Made by a program: the position numbers and the translations under genes. Source: an uncultured Oxalicibacterium sp. (GTDB taxonomy: Bacteria > Pseudomonadota > Gammaproteobacteria > Burkholderiales > Burkholderiaceae_D). From it: a DNA stretch of 57,499 nt. Shown piece after piece: positions 18,008 through 27,827 of the stretch. Within the stretch, counting starts at the first letter, position 1; each line of letters starts with the position of its first letter. The stretch covers positions 1-57,499 of the forward strand of contig NZ_CAJYMD010000023.1 in NCBI RefSeq assembly GCF_913776015.1, written 5' to 3'. The notes below the pieces were generated by a model. It was not told the origin of the DNA. It saw only the letters and a program-made list of their open reading frames with translations, and did not search any database.

Positions 18008-19573
18008 TCAGCCTGCAAACGTGAACAAGGCCAGCACCAGCATGCCGCCTGCCACCAGACCGCCACCGAAATAAATGCCGACGCCCAGCAGCAGGTTCGT
18101 ACGCTTCTGCTCCTCCAGCAAGCGCTTGAGCAATTCCGCATTGTCAGCCTGCGGTTGTTCCGCGGCACGCAGCAAGGCCTGGTGTGCGAGGCGCGGCATC
18201 TGCGGCAGCAGTTTGCTGTAACGCGGTGCTTCGGTTTTCAGGTTTTCGATGAAGCCACGCCAGCCAAGCTGATCGTTCATCCAGCGTTCGAGATAGGGCT
18301 TTGCGGTTTTCCACAAATCCAGTTCGGGATCGAGTTGACGCCCCAAGCCTTCGACGTTGAGCAAGGTTTTCTGCAGCAGCACGAGTTGCGGCTGCACTTC
18401 GACGTTGAAACGGCGCGAGGTCTGGAACAACCGCAGCAACACCTGACCAAATGAAATCTCGGAAAGCGGACGATCAAAAATCGGTTCGCAACAAGCGCGC
18501 ACGGCAGACTCCAACTCATCGACCCGTGTTTCCTTTGGCGCCCAACCCGACTCGATATGTGCTTCGGCCACGCGCTTGTAATCACGACGGAAGAAGGCCA
18601 GGAAGTTTTGCGCGAGGTAATCCTTGTCGAAATCGGTCAGCGTACCGACGATGCCGAAATCGAGCGCGATATAGCGACCAAACGTTTCCGGGTCGGTCGA
18701 GACCAGAATATTCCCCGGATGCATGTCGGCATGGAAGAAGCCATCGCGGAACACTTGCGTGAAGAAAATCTCGACACCATCGCGCGCCAGTTTCTTGAGA
18801 TCGACACCAGCGGCGATAAGACGCTCGGTTTGCGAGATCGGAATGCCATTCATGCGCTCCATCGTGATGACCGAGGTGGAGCAAAAATCCCAGAACATCT
18901 CGGGCACCACGAGCAGATCGGAAGAAGCAAAGTTGCGGCGCAACTGGCTGCCGTTGGCGGCTTCACGCATCAAATCGAGTTCGTCGTGCAGATACTTGTC
19001 AAACTCGGCAACGACTTCCTTGGGCTTCAGGCGTTTGCCATCCGCCCACAGTCGTTCGATCATGTCGGCGACAATGTGCATGAGCGCCACGTCTTCATCG
19101 ATCGAGCGCTTGATGCCGGGACGGAGTACCTTGACAGCGACATCGCGCCCATTTTTCAGCTTCGCAAAATGCACTTGCGCAATCGAGGCCGAGGCAACCG
19201 GCTCGCGTTCAAACTGTGCGAACAGTACATCGGGATGCGCGCCCAGCGATTTGACGACCTGCGCAATCGCCACGTCCGACGAGAACGGCGGTACACGATC
19301 CTGCAATCGCGCCAGCTCATCGGCAATATCCATCGGCATCAGATCGCGTCGCGTCGACAACACCTGGCCGAACTTGACGAAAATTGGTCCCAGTTCTTCG
19401 AGTGCCATGCGCAAGCGCACGCCGCGCGGCGCCGACAGGTCGCGCCAGAACCAGAAACGATCCAGCATGCGCACCTTGGGTGCAATGGCGAGGCTGGAAA
19501 TGACAATCTCGTCGAGGCCGTAACGAATCGCCACGCGCAGGATCTTCAGAACCCGCATAAATTTCCACATCAT
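18008..19573 (-). CDS. ubiB: Ubiquinone biosynthesis protein UbiB (ABC1/ADCK atypical kinase)
   Basis: This 521-residue membrane-associated atypical kinase/ATPase is needed for ubiquinone synthesis. Family marks are the KxGQ motif ([16 protein letters not shown]), the alanine-rich loop [20 protein letters not shown], the [10 protein letters not shown] catalytic loop and the metal-binding DFG in ALDFGIVG. The C-terminus holds a hydrophobic anchor ([26 protein letters not shown]). Its start overlaps the ubiJ stop by 4 bp (ATGA), implying coupling of the two accessory factors. Confidence 0.96.
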   Translation of the reverse strand: MMWKFMRVLKILRVAIRYGLDEIVISSLAIAPKVRMLDRFWFWRDLSAPRGVRLRMALEELGPIFVKFGQVLSTRRDLMPMDIADELARLQDRVPPFSSDVAIAQVVKSLGAHPDVLFAQFEREPVASASIAQVHFAKLKNGRDVAVKVLRPGIKRSIDEDVALMHIVADMIERLWADGKRLKPKEVVAEFDKYLHDELDLMREAANGSQLRRNFASSDLLVVPEMFWDFCSTSVITMERMNGIPISQTERLIAAGVDLKKLARDGVEIFFTQVFRDGFFHADMHPGNILVSTDPETFGRYIALDFGIVGTLTDFDKDYLAQNFLAFFRRDYKRVAEAHIESGWAPKETRVDELESAVRACCEPIFDRPLSEISFGQVLLRLFQTSRRFNVEVQPQLVLLQKTLLNVEGLGRQLDPELDLWKTAKPYLERWMNDQLGWRGFIENLKTEAPRYSKLLPQMPRLAHQALLRAAEQPQADNAELLKRLLEEQKRTNLLLGVGIYFGGGLVAGGMLVLALFTFAG

Positions 19574-20157
19574 GAATGGCCCTTGAGCTTTTCGATACGC
19601 TTGGCCAGACGCGCAACATCGTCGCGCAGCCGGGTCACGTCCTGGGTAAAGTCCGCGACAGCGCGCGGACGGACCAGAAGAGGATTCTCTTCCAGAAAAT
19701 ATTCAGCCACGTTTTCCGTGACGGATTGATGCAACGCCTGTACGCCACGCAATGCACCGTGCGCGCCCTGCACCACACGACGCGCGGCAATATCGCCAAG
19801 CAGGCGACTCAGATCGTCTTCTGCATCCCAGCGCAACGACTGGCTGACTTGCGAAATGACGTTGGCAAAATCCGCATCGCCTTCAATACGGACGTAGGAA
19901 AAGGCCCGTTCGCGGTTTTGCAGAATCAATGGCAGGTCCGACAATTGCACGCGAATCGTCACGCTGGCCGCATCCTCTGCATCCGTCATCTGTACCAGCC
20001 CGTCTTCGGCCACCTTCAGGCGCAAAGCCATTACGCCCGCGTCGAACACCGCGACCTTGCCGGCATGCGGCGCGAGGCGTGCGCGCGCCCATGCTTCCTG
20101 CGCAAGCAGATGATTGATGGCAGCGGAAGGAAGAATGGCAGGAGAGAAAGATGTCAT
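19570..20157 (-). CDS. ubiJ: Ubiquinone biosynthesis accessory factor UbiJ (SCP2 domain)
   Basis: This 195-residue protein has an N-terminal SCP2-like lipid-binding domain (about residues 20-110) and a C-terminal coiled coil ([18 protein letters not shown]). UbiJ with UbiK organises the late ubiquinone biosynthetic complex in other proteobacteria. The start [18 protein letters not shown] at 20157 is preferred over the open frame to 20184. It precedes ubiB with a 4-bp overlap and follows the Tim44-domain gene, whose terminator lies just upstream of this start. Confidence 0.88.
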   Translation of the reverse strand: MTSFSPAILPSAAINHLLAQEAWARARLAPHAGKVAVFDAGVMALRLKVAEDGLVQMTDAEDAASVTIRVQLSDLPLILQNRERAFSYVRIEGDADFANVISQVSQSLRWDAEDDLSRLLGDIAARRVVQGAHGALRGVQALHQSVTENVAEYFLEENPLLVRPRAVADFTQDVTRLRDDVARLAKRIEKLKGHS

Positions 20158-20160
20158 GGC

Positions 20161-20198
20161 AAAAAAGAAGCCGCCGGTGACCATTCACAGGCGGCTTC
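20161..20198 (-). terminator. Intrinsic terminator after the Tim44-domain gene
   Basis: A perfect 9-bp stem (GAAGCCGCC with its complement, 20190-20198 and 20167-20175) is followed on the minus strand by six T residues (20166-20161). Confidence 0.85.
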
Positions 20199-20267
20199 AA
20201 GTTTAACAGTTTGCAGCGCAAAGCTGTCAGCGATCCCTCGTTCACCGAACGCAGATCGCTACGTATT

Positions 20268-21224
20268 TCATTCCGGCAGTTGCTGAATTCCTGCCAGCAC
20301 CCAACCGCCATTGCCGTTGACCGGCTTCGACAGATTCCACGCTTCGGTGAAAGGCTGGGTCGGCGTATCTTGCGATTCGCGGATCAGGCCCGAGAATTTC
20401 ACGCTGGCGATGTAATCGTTGCCGACCGTTTCCACGCCATAAAACTCGGCATTGAGTTGCACCACATCAGTATGGTTTTCGCTCGCGCCACGCTCGGTCA
20501 GTTGCATCTTCAGCTCGGCAAACATTTCAGGGGTCGTGAATTCACGGATGTCCTGTACATCAGCACGATCCCACGCTGCCTGCAGACGGATGAAGTAGGT
20601 TTTCGAATTGCGCAGGAACGATTCGACGTCGAAATCGGCCGGTACGCGATCATCTACTTCGGCTGCGACAGCAGCGCCACCGCCCAATGCCGCACCTTGC
20701 AAGGCGGCTGGTTGTGCCGATTGCGGCTGGTTGTAGCCATTCAGGCCGGAACCGATTTCAGGCGTGCTCGACTTGGCCGAATAGCCGTTCGCGAACGAAG
20801 GCTGTGCGCCGTTGTTGCCGCTGCGTGCCTTGATCATGCGGTAGATGAACATGGCGGCAAATGCGAACAGAGCAATCATGAGAATGGTGCTGATCATGCT
20901 TGCCAGTGCGCCACCGATACCGAAGTGTGACAGCAATGCGCCCAGACCGAGGCCGAGCAACGCGCCACCGAGAATGTTACGCATCATGCTTGGTTTGGCC
21001 GCAGCCGCACCGGCAGCACCTGCGCCAGCAGCAGCCGGGGCTGCAGCAGGACGTTGTGCACTATTCGCAGCAGACGACGACTGTTGAGCCGGCGCAGGAC
21101 GCTGGAAACTTTGGGACTGTTTGCCGAACGAACCGCCACCGCCCATGCGCTTGGCTTGTACTTCGGTGGCGACAAAGGTCATCGAGCTGACCAGAACCGC
21201 CATTACCAACAGTAATTTTTTCAT
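20268..21224 (-). CDS. Tim44 domain-containing membrane protein
   Basis: This 318-residue protein has a signal peptide (KKLLLVMAVLVSSMTFVATEVQA), a Gly/Gln/Ala-rich low-complexity stretch (residues 27-75) and a hydrophobic double segment at about 80-130. The C-terminal Tim44-like domain (about 200-318) includes FLRNSKTYFIRLQAAWDRADVQDIREF. Bacterial Tim44-domain proteins are poorly understood; roles in the envelope or in respiratory assembly are suggested only by context. Its AGGAG ribosome site overlaps the stop codon of ubiE, so the genes are co-transcribed. Confidence 0.88.
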   Translation of the reverse strand: MKKLLLVMAVLVSSMTFVATEVQAKRMGGGGSFGKQSQSFQRPAPAQQSSSAANSAQRPAAAPAAAGAGAAGAAAAKPSMMRNILGGALLGLGLGALLSHFGIGGALASMISTILMIALFAFAAMFIYRMIKARSGNNGAQPSFANGYSAKSSTPEIGSGLNGYNQPQSAQPAALQGAALGGGAAVAAEVDDRVPADFDVESFLRNSKTYFIRLQAAWDRADVQDIREFTTPEMFAELKMQLTERGASENHTDVVQLNAEFYGVETVGNDYIASVKFSGLIRESQDTPTQPFTEAWNLSKPVNGNGGWVLAGIQQLPE

Positions 21225-21232
21225 GCTGTCTC

Positions 21233-21967
21233 CTAGAGTTTAATGCCGGTGTGCAGTGCCGCCACGCCGGCTGTCAAATTGAAGTACCGGACTCTGTCGA
21301 GACCAGCCTCCTGCATCATTGCCTTCAGCGTCTCCTGATCGGGATGCATGCGGATCGATTCAGCCAGATAGCGGTAGCTTTCTGCATCGTTCGCCACACG
21401 CTTGCCCAACCACGGCAACACGGAAAACGAGTAAAGATCGTAGGGCTTTTTGAGTGGCTCCCAGACCTTCGAAAATTCCAATACCAGCAGTTTCCCGCCG
21501 GGTTTCAACACGCGCCGCATTTCTGCCAGCGCGACATCCTTGTGCGTCATGTTGCGCAAACCAAAAGCCACGCTGACGCGATCGAAGTAATTGTCGGGAA
21601 ACGGCAATTTCTCCGCATCACACAAGGATGTGGGGGTGACCAGGCCTTTGTTCAACAGCCGATCGCGCCCCACGCGCAACATCGATTCATTGATGTCCGT
21701 CAACCAAACCTCACCAGTCGGCCCAGCCTGCTTGGCAAATGCCTTGGCCAGATCACCGGTACCACCGGCAATGTCGAGCACCCTGAAGCCGGGACGAATC
21801 CCTGCTTCGGCAATCGTGAACGCCTTCCACACCCGATGCAGTCCAGCCGACATGAAGTCGTTCATCACGTCGTACTTGGCCGCCACCGAATGGAACACTT
21901 CGGCGACCTTGTGAACCTTCTCTTCTTCTGCAACGGTTTGATAACCGAAATGGGTGGAATTTGTCAT
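21233..21967 (-). CDS. ubiE: Ubiquinone/menaquinone C-methyltransferase UbiE
   Basis: This 244-residue SAM-dependent enzyme C-methylates the 2-polyprenyl-6-methoxy-benzoquinol intermediate of ubiquinone synthesis. It has the SAM-binding motif [20 protein letters not shown], the UbiE signature [17 protein letters not shown] near the N-terminus and [21 protein letters not shown] in the middle. The length is normal. It is the first quinone gene of the block and has its own candidate promoter in the AT-rich gap upstream. Confidence 0.96.
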   Translation of the reverse strand: MTNSTHFGYQTVAEEEKVHKVAEVFHSVAAKYDVMNDFMSAGLHRVWKAFTIAEAGIRPGFRVLDIAGGTGDLAKAFAKQAGPTGEVWLTDINESMLRVGRDRLLNKGLVTPTSLCDAEKLPFPDNYFDRVSVAFGLRNMTHKDVALAEMRRVLKPGGKLLVLEFSKVWEPLKKPYDLYSFSVLPWLGKRVANDAESYRYLAESIRMHPDQETLKAMMQEAGLDRVRYFNLTAGVAALHTGIKL

Positions 21968-21988
21968 GACGTTTGCGCTCGGATGTGA

Positions 21989-21994
21989 ATTATA
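21989..21994 (-). promoter_or_regulatory. Candidate -10 box for ubiE
   Basis: A TATAAT hexamer on the minus strand lies 22 bp upstream of the ubiE start, in an AT-rich gap. The -35 region is only weakly matching. Confidence 0.45.
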
Positions 21995-22030
21995 CAGATG
22001 TTAGAAAATCGTGAAATAAACGTTAGATTA

Positions 22031-22047
22031 ATTTCCAAAATGGAAAT
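22031..22047. promoter_or_regulatory. Perfect palindrome upstream of ubiE
   Basis: ATTTCCA-AAA-TGGAAAT is a 7-bp inverted repeat placed about 37 bp upstream of the candidate -10 box, where an operator or activator site could lie. The regulator is unknown. Confidence 0.35.
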
Positions 22048-22060
22048 ATTCCAAAACAAT

Positions 22061-22492
22061 TTAATGGCTGCTGCAACCGGTCGGGCCAGAGGTCATCATT
22101 GGCGCATCGCGACCGCTCTCACGCGTGAAGCCTGCGGCCTCCAAACGACGCAGATAATCCTCCCACATCAGCACCTGTTCCTTGCCCAGGCGATAGAGGT
22201 ATTCCCACGAATAAATGCCGCTGTCATGGCCGTCATCGAAGATCGGTTTCAATCCGTAATTGCCAACCGGCTCGACGGCCGTGATGCCGACATGGCGCTT
22301 GCCGGTCTGCAAGGTCTCCTGCCCCGGACCATGACCGCGTACTTCAGCCGATGGCGAACAGACGCGCAGGAATTCGAAAGGCAGCGAAAACTCCTTGCCA
22401 TCGTCAAAGGCGATTTCAAGCACGCGCGATTGCGTACGCACCTTGATATCGACAGGCAAGGGAGCAGCAGGATGGGAACTGGGGCCGGTCAT
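22061..22492 (-). CDS. DUF971 (gamma-butyrobetaine hydroxylase-like N-terminal) protein
   Basis: This 143-residue protein is made almost wholly of a DUF971 domain: RVLEIAFDDGKEFSLPFEFLRVCSPSAEVRGHG, then VGNYGLKPIFDDGHDSGIYSWEYL. In bacteria this domain is often linked to Fe-S or quinone gene neighbourhoods; its activity is unproven. The ATG at 22492 has a GAGGAAA site. It sits between the HIT gene and ubiE, a conserved betaproteobacterial arrangement. Confidence 0.88.
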   Translation of the reverse strand: MTGPSSHPAAPLPVDIKVRTQSRVLEIAFDDGKEFSLPFEFLRVCSPSAEVRGHGPGQETLQTGKRHVGITAVEPVGNYGLKPIFDDGHDSGIYSWEYLYRLGKEQVLMWEDYLRRLEAAGFTRESGRDAPMMTSGPTGCSSH

Positions 22493-22550
22493 GTTTCCTC
22501 TCTGTGTGGAAAGCAGGCATCACGATAGGATGCCTGACGGAGTAAGGGAA

Positions 22551-23000
22551 TTATCCTTGGCACGCCGCGTGCCGCGCAACCGCCTCACGCAATGCAGGTA
22601 GCAAGGCACGTCGTTGAGCCAGCACATCCGCATCGGTCACGCGCGATGCGGTAGCCCAGATCGGCTGCGGAAAATGTGCATCGTCGGTATAGCGCGGAAT
22701 CAGATGCCAATGCAGATGCGGCACCATGTTGCCGAGGCTGGCGAGATTGATCTTGTGCGGCTGCATGACTTCGCGCAACGCGGTTTCGACCTGACATACG
22801 GTACGCATCAGCAACGAACGCTGCGCAGGTTGCAGATCGGTCATTTCGGCCACATGGTCATGCCAGATCACGCGACAGAAACCCGGATAATGAGCATCGT
22901 CGATCAGCACCACGCGTAGGCTGTCGTTGCTGTACAAAACTTCACCGCCATGCTGCTCACACAATTCACAAGCAGCGGCCTTCAGATTTGCCGTCGTCAT
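22551..23000 (-). CDS. HIT family nucleotide-binding protein
   Basis: This 149-residue HIT protein carries the histidine triad [10 protein letters not shown] around residues 95-104 and the upstream segment [29 protein letters not shown]. Such proteins hydrolyse or transfer nucleoside phosphates. CELCEQHGG near the start carries a CxxC pair that may bind metal. The start overlaps the stop of the large oxidoreductase gene by 4 bp. Confidence 0.9.
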   Translation of the reverse strand: MTTANLKAAACELCEQHGGEVLYSNDSLRVVLIDDAHYPGFCRVIWHDHVAEMTDLQPAQRSLLMRTVCQVETALREVMQPHKINLASLGNMVPHLHWHLIPRYTDDAHFPQPIWATASRVTDADVLAQRRALLPALREAVARHAACQG

Positions 23001-26000
23001 ACCAGCACGCGCTCGATACCGCCGTTGTTGGCGCGCTCCACGTATTGCGGCAACCAGTCGCTACCCAGCAGATGTTTCGCCATCTCGACCACGATGTAAT
23101 CGGCTGTCGTCGCCGAATCGTCGTTGTAACGCGACAAGCCTTGCAGGCAAGACGGGCAAGACGTCAGTATCTTCACGTCGCCATTGAAGCCATCGTCACG
23201 CAACTTGTCGGCACCCTTGCGCATTTCCTCTTCCTTGCGGAAGCGTACCTGGGTCGAGATGTCGGGGCGCGTCACAGCAAACGTGCCGGACTCGCCGCAG
23301 CAACGATCGTTCTTCTCGATCCTGGTGGCATCGACCGTTTCGATCAGCGCGTTCACCGTCTTCAGCGGGTCCTGCAACTTTATCGGCGTGTGGCAAGGGT
23401 CGTGATACATGTAGCGCGTACCGCTCACGCCTTCGAGCTTGACGCCCTTCTCCAACAGATATTCGTGGATGTCGATGATGCGGCAACCGGGGAAAATCTT
23501 CTCGAATTCATAGCCCTGCAACTGGTCGTAACAGGTGCCGCACGAGACGACCACGGTCTTGATATCCAGATAGTTGAGCGTATTGGCCATGCGGTGGAAC
23601 AGCACGCGATTGTCGGTGATGATTTTTTCGGCCTTGTCGTAATCGCCGGACCCACGTTGCGGATAACCACAGCACAGATAGCCGGGCGGCAGCACAGTCT
23701 GCACGCCGACATGCCAGAGCATGGCTTGCGTGGCGAGGCCGACCTGCGAAAACAGGCGTTCCGAACCGCAACCGGGGAAATAGAACACCGCTTCGGTATC
23801 CATCGTCGTGGTTTGCGGATTGCGGATGATCGGCACGACCTTGTTGTCTTCGATATCCAGCAGCGCGCGTGCGGTCTTCTTCGGCAGGTTGCCCGGCATC
23901 TTCTTGTTGATGAAGTGGATCACCTGTTGCTTGACGGGCGGCTTGCCGATGGTTGGCTGCGGTGCGCGCGTCTGCTTTTTCGCTACTTTCTTGAACAGAT
24001 CGTGACCGAAACGCTGCGCCTTGTAGCCCCAATCGATCATGACCTTGCGCGTGGCATTGATGGTCGATGGATCAGTCGCATTCAGGAAAAACATCGCCGC
24101 CGTCGTGCCCGGATTGAAGGTCTTTTTGTCCATCTTGCGCAGCAGGTTGCGCATGTTCATCGAGACATCGCCAAAGTCGATATCGACCGGGCATGGCGTC
24201 AGGCACTTGTGGCACACCGTGCAGTGGTCGGCCACGTCTTCGAACTCTTCCCAATGCTTGAGTGACACACCGCGGCGCGTCTGCTCTTCATAAAGGAAAG
24301 CCTCGACCAGCAGCGAGGTAGCGAGAATCTTGTTACGTGGCGAATACAGCAGATTCGCACGCGGCACGTGGGTCGAGCAAACCGGCTTGCATTTGCCGCA
24401 ACGCAGGCAATCCTTGACGCTGTTGGCAATTGCGCCAATATCGCTCTGCTGCATGATCAGCGATTCATGCCCCATCAGCCCGAACGACGGCGTGTAGGCA
24501 TTGCGCAGATCGGCACTAAGCTCGCCCATATCCATGAGCTTGCCCTTGTTGAAGCGGCCTTCGGGATCGATGCGACGTTTATACGAACGGAAATCCGCCA
24601 GCTCCGCATCGGTCAGGAATTCCAGCTTGGTGATGCCAATGCCGTGTTCACCCGAGATCACACCATCGAGCGAACGTGCGAGCTTCATGATGCGTGCCAC
24701 GGCTTCATGCGCATCCTGCAGCATTTGATAGTGGTCGGAATTGACCGGGATATTCGTATGCACATTGCCGTCGCCTGCATGCATGTGCAAGGCAACGAAA
24801 ACGCGACCACGCAGCACGCGCTTGTGAATCGCATTGACTTCGTCGAGGATCAGGCGGAACCATGCGCCGCTGAAAATCTGGCGCAATGGCGTACGTACTT
24901 CGAGCTTCCACGAAATGCGCACGGTGCGATCCTGCACCACGTCGAACACGGTCGCATCGGGCTGCGCAATCAGACGCTTGTCGAATGCTTCGCCCAGATT
25001 GTCGAACCCATGCGCAACCAGGGCATCCTTCGCTTCACGCAAGGGCGTATCGAGGTGCGTTAGCACATACGACCAGCGCGCATGCGTGGCATCGATCAGC
25101 GCTTCAGCCTGATGCACGCGATCTTCCAGCAACTCGGCCGCCGGAATATCATCGCCTTCGACATCGTCGCTCTTGCCCAGCGGCAGACTGCCCTTGGCAA
25201 AGAAGCCGCGCAATTCGGCCAGCAGTTGCAGCTTGTTCTTGATCGATAGCTCGACGTTGATGCGCTCGATACCGTCCGAATATTCGCCCATGCGATCGAG
25301 CGGAATCACGACGTCTTCGTTGATCTTGAAGGCATTGGTGTGTTTGGAGATCGCCGCCGTACGGGCGCGATCGAGCCAGAATTTCTTGCGTGCTTCAGGA
25401 CTGACGGCAACGAACCCTTCACCGACACGCGTGTTGGCGAGACGGATCACTTCGGAAGCCGCCTGCGCTACGGCATTTTCATCGTCGCCGACGATATCGC
25501 CAAACAGCGCCATCTTCGGCAGGATGCCGCGCTTGGACTTGGTGGCGTAACCGACCGCACGCAGATAGCGCTCGTCCAGATGCTCAAGGCCTGCCAGAAT
25601 CGCCCCGCCCTTCTTGGTTTCGGCATCGAGGAAATCCTTGATCTCGACGATCGACGGAATTGCATCGCGCGAATGACCGAAAAATTCGAGACAGACCGTG
25701 CGCGTGTGCTTGGGCATCTTGTGCAGAATCCAGCGCGCCGACGTGATTAGACCATCGCAGCCTTCCTTTTGCACGCCGGGCAAACCCGACAGGAATTTAT
25801 CAGTAACGTCCTTGCCAAGACCTTCCTTGCGGAAGGTACGGCCTGCAATTTCGAGAATTTCCGTCTTGAACGGCGTGTTCTTCTTGCGGCTTTTCTCGCT
25901 CGGATGCGTCCATTCAAGGCGGAATTTCGCTACCGGCGCATCGTGAATCTTGCCGAGATTATGTTCAAGGCGGGTGACCTCTAGCCAGTCGCCATTCGGA

Positions 26001-26998
26001 TCGACCATGCGCCAGCTCGCCAGATTGTCCAGTGCCGTGCCCCACAGTACGGCCTTCTTGCCGCCGGCGTTCATCGCAATATTGCCGCCGATGCACGAGG
26101 CTTCGGCAGAGGTCGGATCGACCGCAAACACGAAACCTGCTTTCTCCGCCGCATCCGCCACGCGTTTGGTGACAACGCCGGCACCCGAATAAATCGTCGC
26201 ATAATCGCGATCGACACCCGGCAGACGCGTCATCTCGACTTCGCCAAGATAGATCAGCTTTTCGGTGTTGATGACGGCCGACATGGGCGTCAATGGAATG
26301 GCGCCGCCCGTGTAGCCAGTGCCACCGCCGCGCGGGATGATGGTCAGACCGAGTTCGATACATGCCTTGACCAGACCGGCCATTTCTTCTTCGCTGTCCG
26401 GCGTCAGCACGACGAACGGATATTCGACGCGCCAGTCAGTCGCATCGGTCACGTGCGACACGCGCGACAGGCCGTCGAACTTGATGTTGTCTTTATCAGT
26501 ATAGCGACCCAGCACGCGTGTGGCGCGCTTGCGCAGATCCCAGGTATTGCGGAATTCTTCGCCGAAATCCGCCACCGCCTTGCAGGCGGCCTGCACCAGC
26601 GTTTCCACCGCTGCAGCACGACGTACAGCGTTCGGATCGTCCGCCGATTGCAGATCGCGCGCACGGCGCTTGTCCACTTCAGCCAGGCGATGGTTGAGCG
26701 CATCAATCAAATCCTGGCGACGCTTAGGGTTGTCCAGCATGTCGTCCTGCAAATATGGATTGCGGCGCACTACCCAGATATCACCCAGCACTTCGTACAG
26801 CATGCGCGCCGAGCGGCCAGTCTGGCGTTCAGCACGCAGTTCGGACAGCAATTCCCAGGCCGGCTCTCCGAGCAGGCGAATCACGATCTCGCGGTCGGAA
26901 AACGAGGTGTAGTTGTAGGGAATTTCACGCAGGCGCGTCGGCGTTGCGCCGCCGGGCAGATCGGCGAGAAGGGTCTGAACTTGGACTGGGGCGTTCAT
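22997..26998 (-). CDS. Large FAD-linked oxidase with Fe-S and CCG domains, DUF3683 N-terminus
   Basis: This 1333-residue fused oxidoreductase is of the D-lactate/glycolate dehydrogenase type. The order is a DUF3683 region ([20 protein letters not shown] at about residues 25-45), an FAD-binding PCMH domain ([19 protein letters not shown] near 250), an FAD-oxidase C domain, two ferredoxin-type clusters ([11 protein letters not shown] and [14 protein letters not shown]), and two CCG domains ([16 protein letters not shown]). Such proteins pass electrons from a 2-hydroxyacid to quinone or another acceptor. The start is set at the ATG at 26998, which begins [11 protein letters not shown]; the ribosome site is poor. 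The substrate is unknown, D-lactate being the first guess. Confidence 0.87.
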   Translation of the reverse strand: MNAPVQVQTLLADLPGGATPTRLREIPYNYTSFSDREIVIRLLGEPAWELLSELRAERQTGRSARMLYEVLGDIWVVRRNPYLQDDMLDNPKRRQDLIDALNHRLAEVDKRRARDLQSADDPNAVRRAAAVETLVQAACKAVADFGEEFRNTWDLRKRATRVLGRYTDKDNIKFDGLSRVSHVTDATDWRVEYPFVVLTPDSEEEMAGLVKACIELGLTIIPRGGGTGYTGGAIPLTPMSAVINTEKLIYLGEVEMTRLPGVDRDYATIYSGAGVVTKRVADAAEKAGFVFAVDPTSAEASCIGGNIAMNAGGKKAVLWGTALDNLASWRMVDPNGDWLEVTRLEHNLGKIHDAPVAKFRLEWTHPSEKSRKKNTPFKTEILEIAGRTFRKEGLGKDVTDKFLSGLPGVQKEGCDGLITSARWILHKMPKHTRTVCLEFFGHSRDAIPSIVEIKDFLDAETKKGGAILAGLEHLDERYLRAVGYATKSKRGILPKMALFGDIVGDDENAVAQAASEVIRLANTRVGEGFVAVSPEARKKFWLDRARTAAISKHTNAFKINEDVVIPLDRMGEYSDGIERINVELSIKNKLQLLAELRGFFAKGSLPLGKSDDVEGDDIPAAELLEDRVHQAEALIDATHARWSYVLTHLDTPLREAKDALVAHGFDNLGEAFDKRLIAQPDATVFDVVQDRTVRISWKLEVRTPLRQIFSGAWFRLILDEVNAIHKRVLRGRVFVALHMHAGDGNVHTNIPVNSDHYQMLQDAHEAVARIMKLARSLDGVISGEHGIGITKLEFLTDAELADFRSYKRRIDPEGRFNKGKLMDMGELSADLRNAYTPSFGLMGHESLIMQQSDIGAIANSVKDCLRCGKCKPVCSTHVPRANLLYSPRNKILATSLLVEAFLYEEQTRRGVSLKHWEEFEDVADHCTVCHKCLTPCPVDIDFGDVSMNMRNLLRKMDKKTFNPGTTAAMFFLNATDPSTINATRKVMIDWGYKAQRFGHDLFKKVAKKQTRAPQPTIGKPPVKQQVIHFINKKMPGNLPKKTARALLDIEDNKVVPIIRNPQTTTMDTEAVFYFPGCGSERLFSQVGLATQAMLWHVGVQTVLPPGYLCCGYPQRGSGDYDKAEKIITDNRVLFHRMANTLNYLDIKTVVVSCGTCYDQLQGYEFEKIFPGCRIIDIHEYLLEKGVKLEGVSGTRYMYHDPCHTPIKLQDPLKTVNALIETVDATRIEKNDRCCGESGTFAVTRPDISTQVRFRKEEEMRKGADKLRDDGFNGDVKILTSCPSCLQGLSRYNDDSATTADYIVVEMAKHLLGSDWLPQYVERANNGGIERVLV

Positions 26999-27115
26999 CA
27001 GAAAATCGCTTGCATTGACGCTAAAGGCGCATTCTAGCCGATTGGCCGTTTGCGCGTCCGTGCGCAGGCCCACGCGGCGTGGTGCAAAAACCGCGTTCAC
27101 CGCGGCAAAAAAGAC

Positions 27116-27604
27116 TTAAAACCAGCTTCCGACCCAATGCCAAAAGCCGTCCGGCACGTATAACAGCAGCCACGTCATGGTCAGGTAACGCAAAAACTTG
27201 CCGATTGCCATGTACATCACGCAAGGCCAGAACGGCAAACGCAGCCAGCCGGCTAACAGACAGAGGGGATCGCCAATGCCGGGCAGCCATGACAACAGCA
27301 GCGCTTTTGCGCCGAAACGCTCCAGCCAGTGAAACCAGCGCGTCTGTCGCTCCCTGGCGAAAAGTTGCTTGGCACCCAGCCCCATCCAGTAATTGACGAG
27401 GCCGCCAATGGTATTGCCAACCGTGGCCACCGCGATGATCGGCCAGAACATCGCCAGATTGGCCTTGACCGCCGCAAACACGGCAGGCTCGGAGCCAAGC
27501 GGCAACAGCGTCGCCGATATCAGGCTGATCAGAAAAACGGAAGTCAGGCCGACTTCCGGTGCTGCCAGTACTGCCAGCAACCACTGCACGCTGGATTCAA
27601 GCAT
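27116..27604 (-). CDS. YqaA-family membrane protein
   Basis: This 162-residue integral membrane protein has about four hydrophobic segments and is related to the DedA/VTT superfamily. FLISLISATLLPLGSEPAVF, the conserved GNTIGGLVNYWMG and SWLPGIGDPLCLLAGWLRL are the YqaA marks. The cellular role is unproven. It is transcribed divergently from ilvA. Confidence 0.87.
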   Translation of the reverse strand: MLESSVQWLLAVLAAPEVGLTSVFLISLISATLLPLGSEPAVFAAVKANLAMFWPIIAVATVGNTIGGLVNYWMGLGAKQLFARERQTRWFHWLERFGAKALLLSWLPGIGDPLCLLAGWLRLPFWPCVMYMAIGKFLRYLTMTWLLLYVPDGFWHWVGSWF

Positions 27605-27765
27605 GAAACACCACCATCCACATCACCATTTCGACTTCCATTACCAACTTCCATCGCAAGAACAAGTGAATCGCATCGGCGGATTTGCACGCAGATGCCC
27701 GAGATACCAGCCGACAAGACGGTCGGCGACACAACAAGTACCTGCCGCCCGGCAAAGCCGTCCAT

Positions 27766-27771
27766 TATAAT
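27766..27771 (+). promoter_or_regulatory. Candidate -10 box for ilvA
   Basis: TATAAT lies 56 bp upstream of the ilvA ATG in the divergent yqaA-ilvA gap. The -35 region does not match well. Confidence 0.4.
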
Positions 27772-27827
27772 GAGCGGCTGCGCCGCAACGCATCTTCCTT
27801 GTGCAGGCGCCAAGCCAACCGAACATC

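Noticed and set aside
22988-24265. A 425-codon plus-strand frame over the FAD/Fe-S oxidoreductase
   Set aside because: Antisense shadow of a gene with intact Fe-S and CCG motifs.
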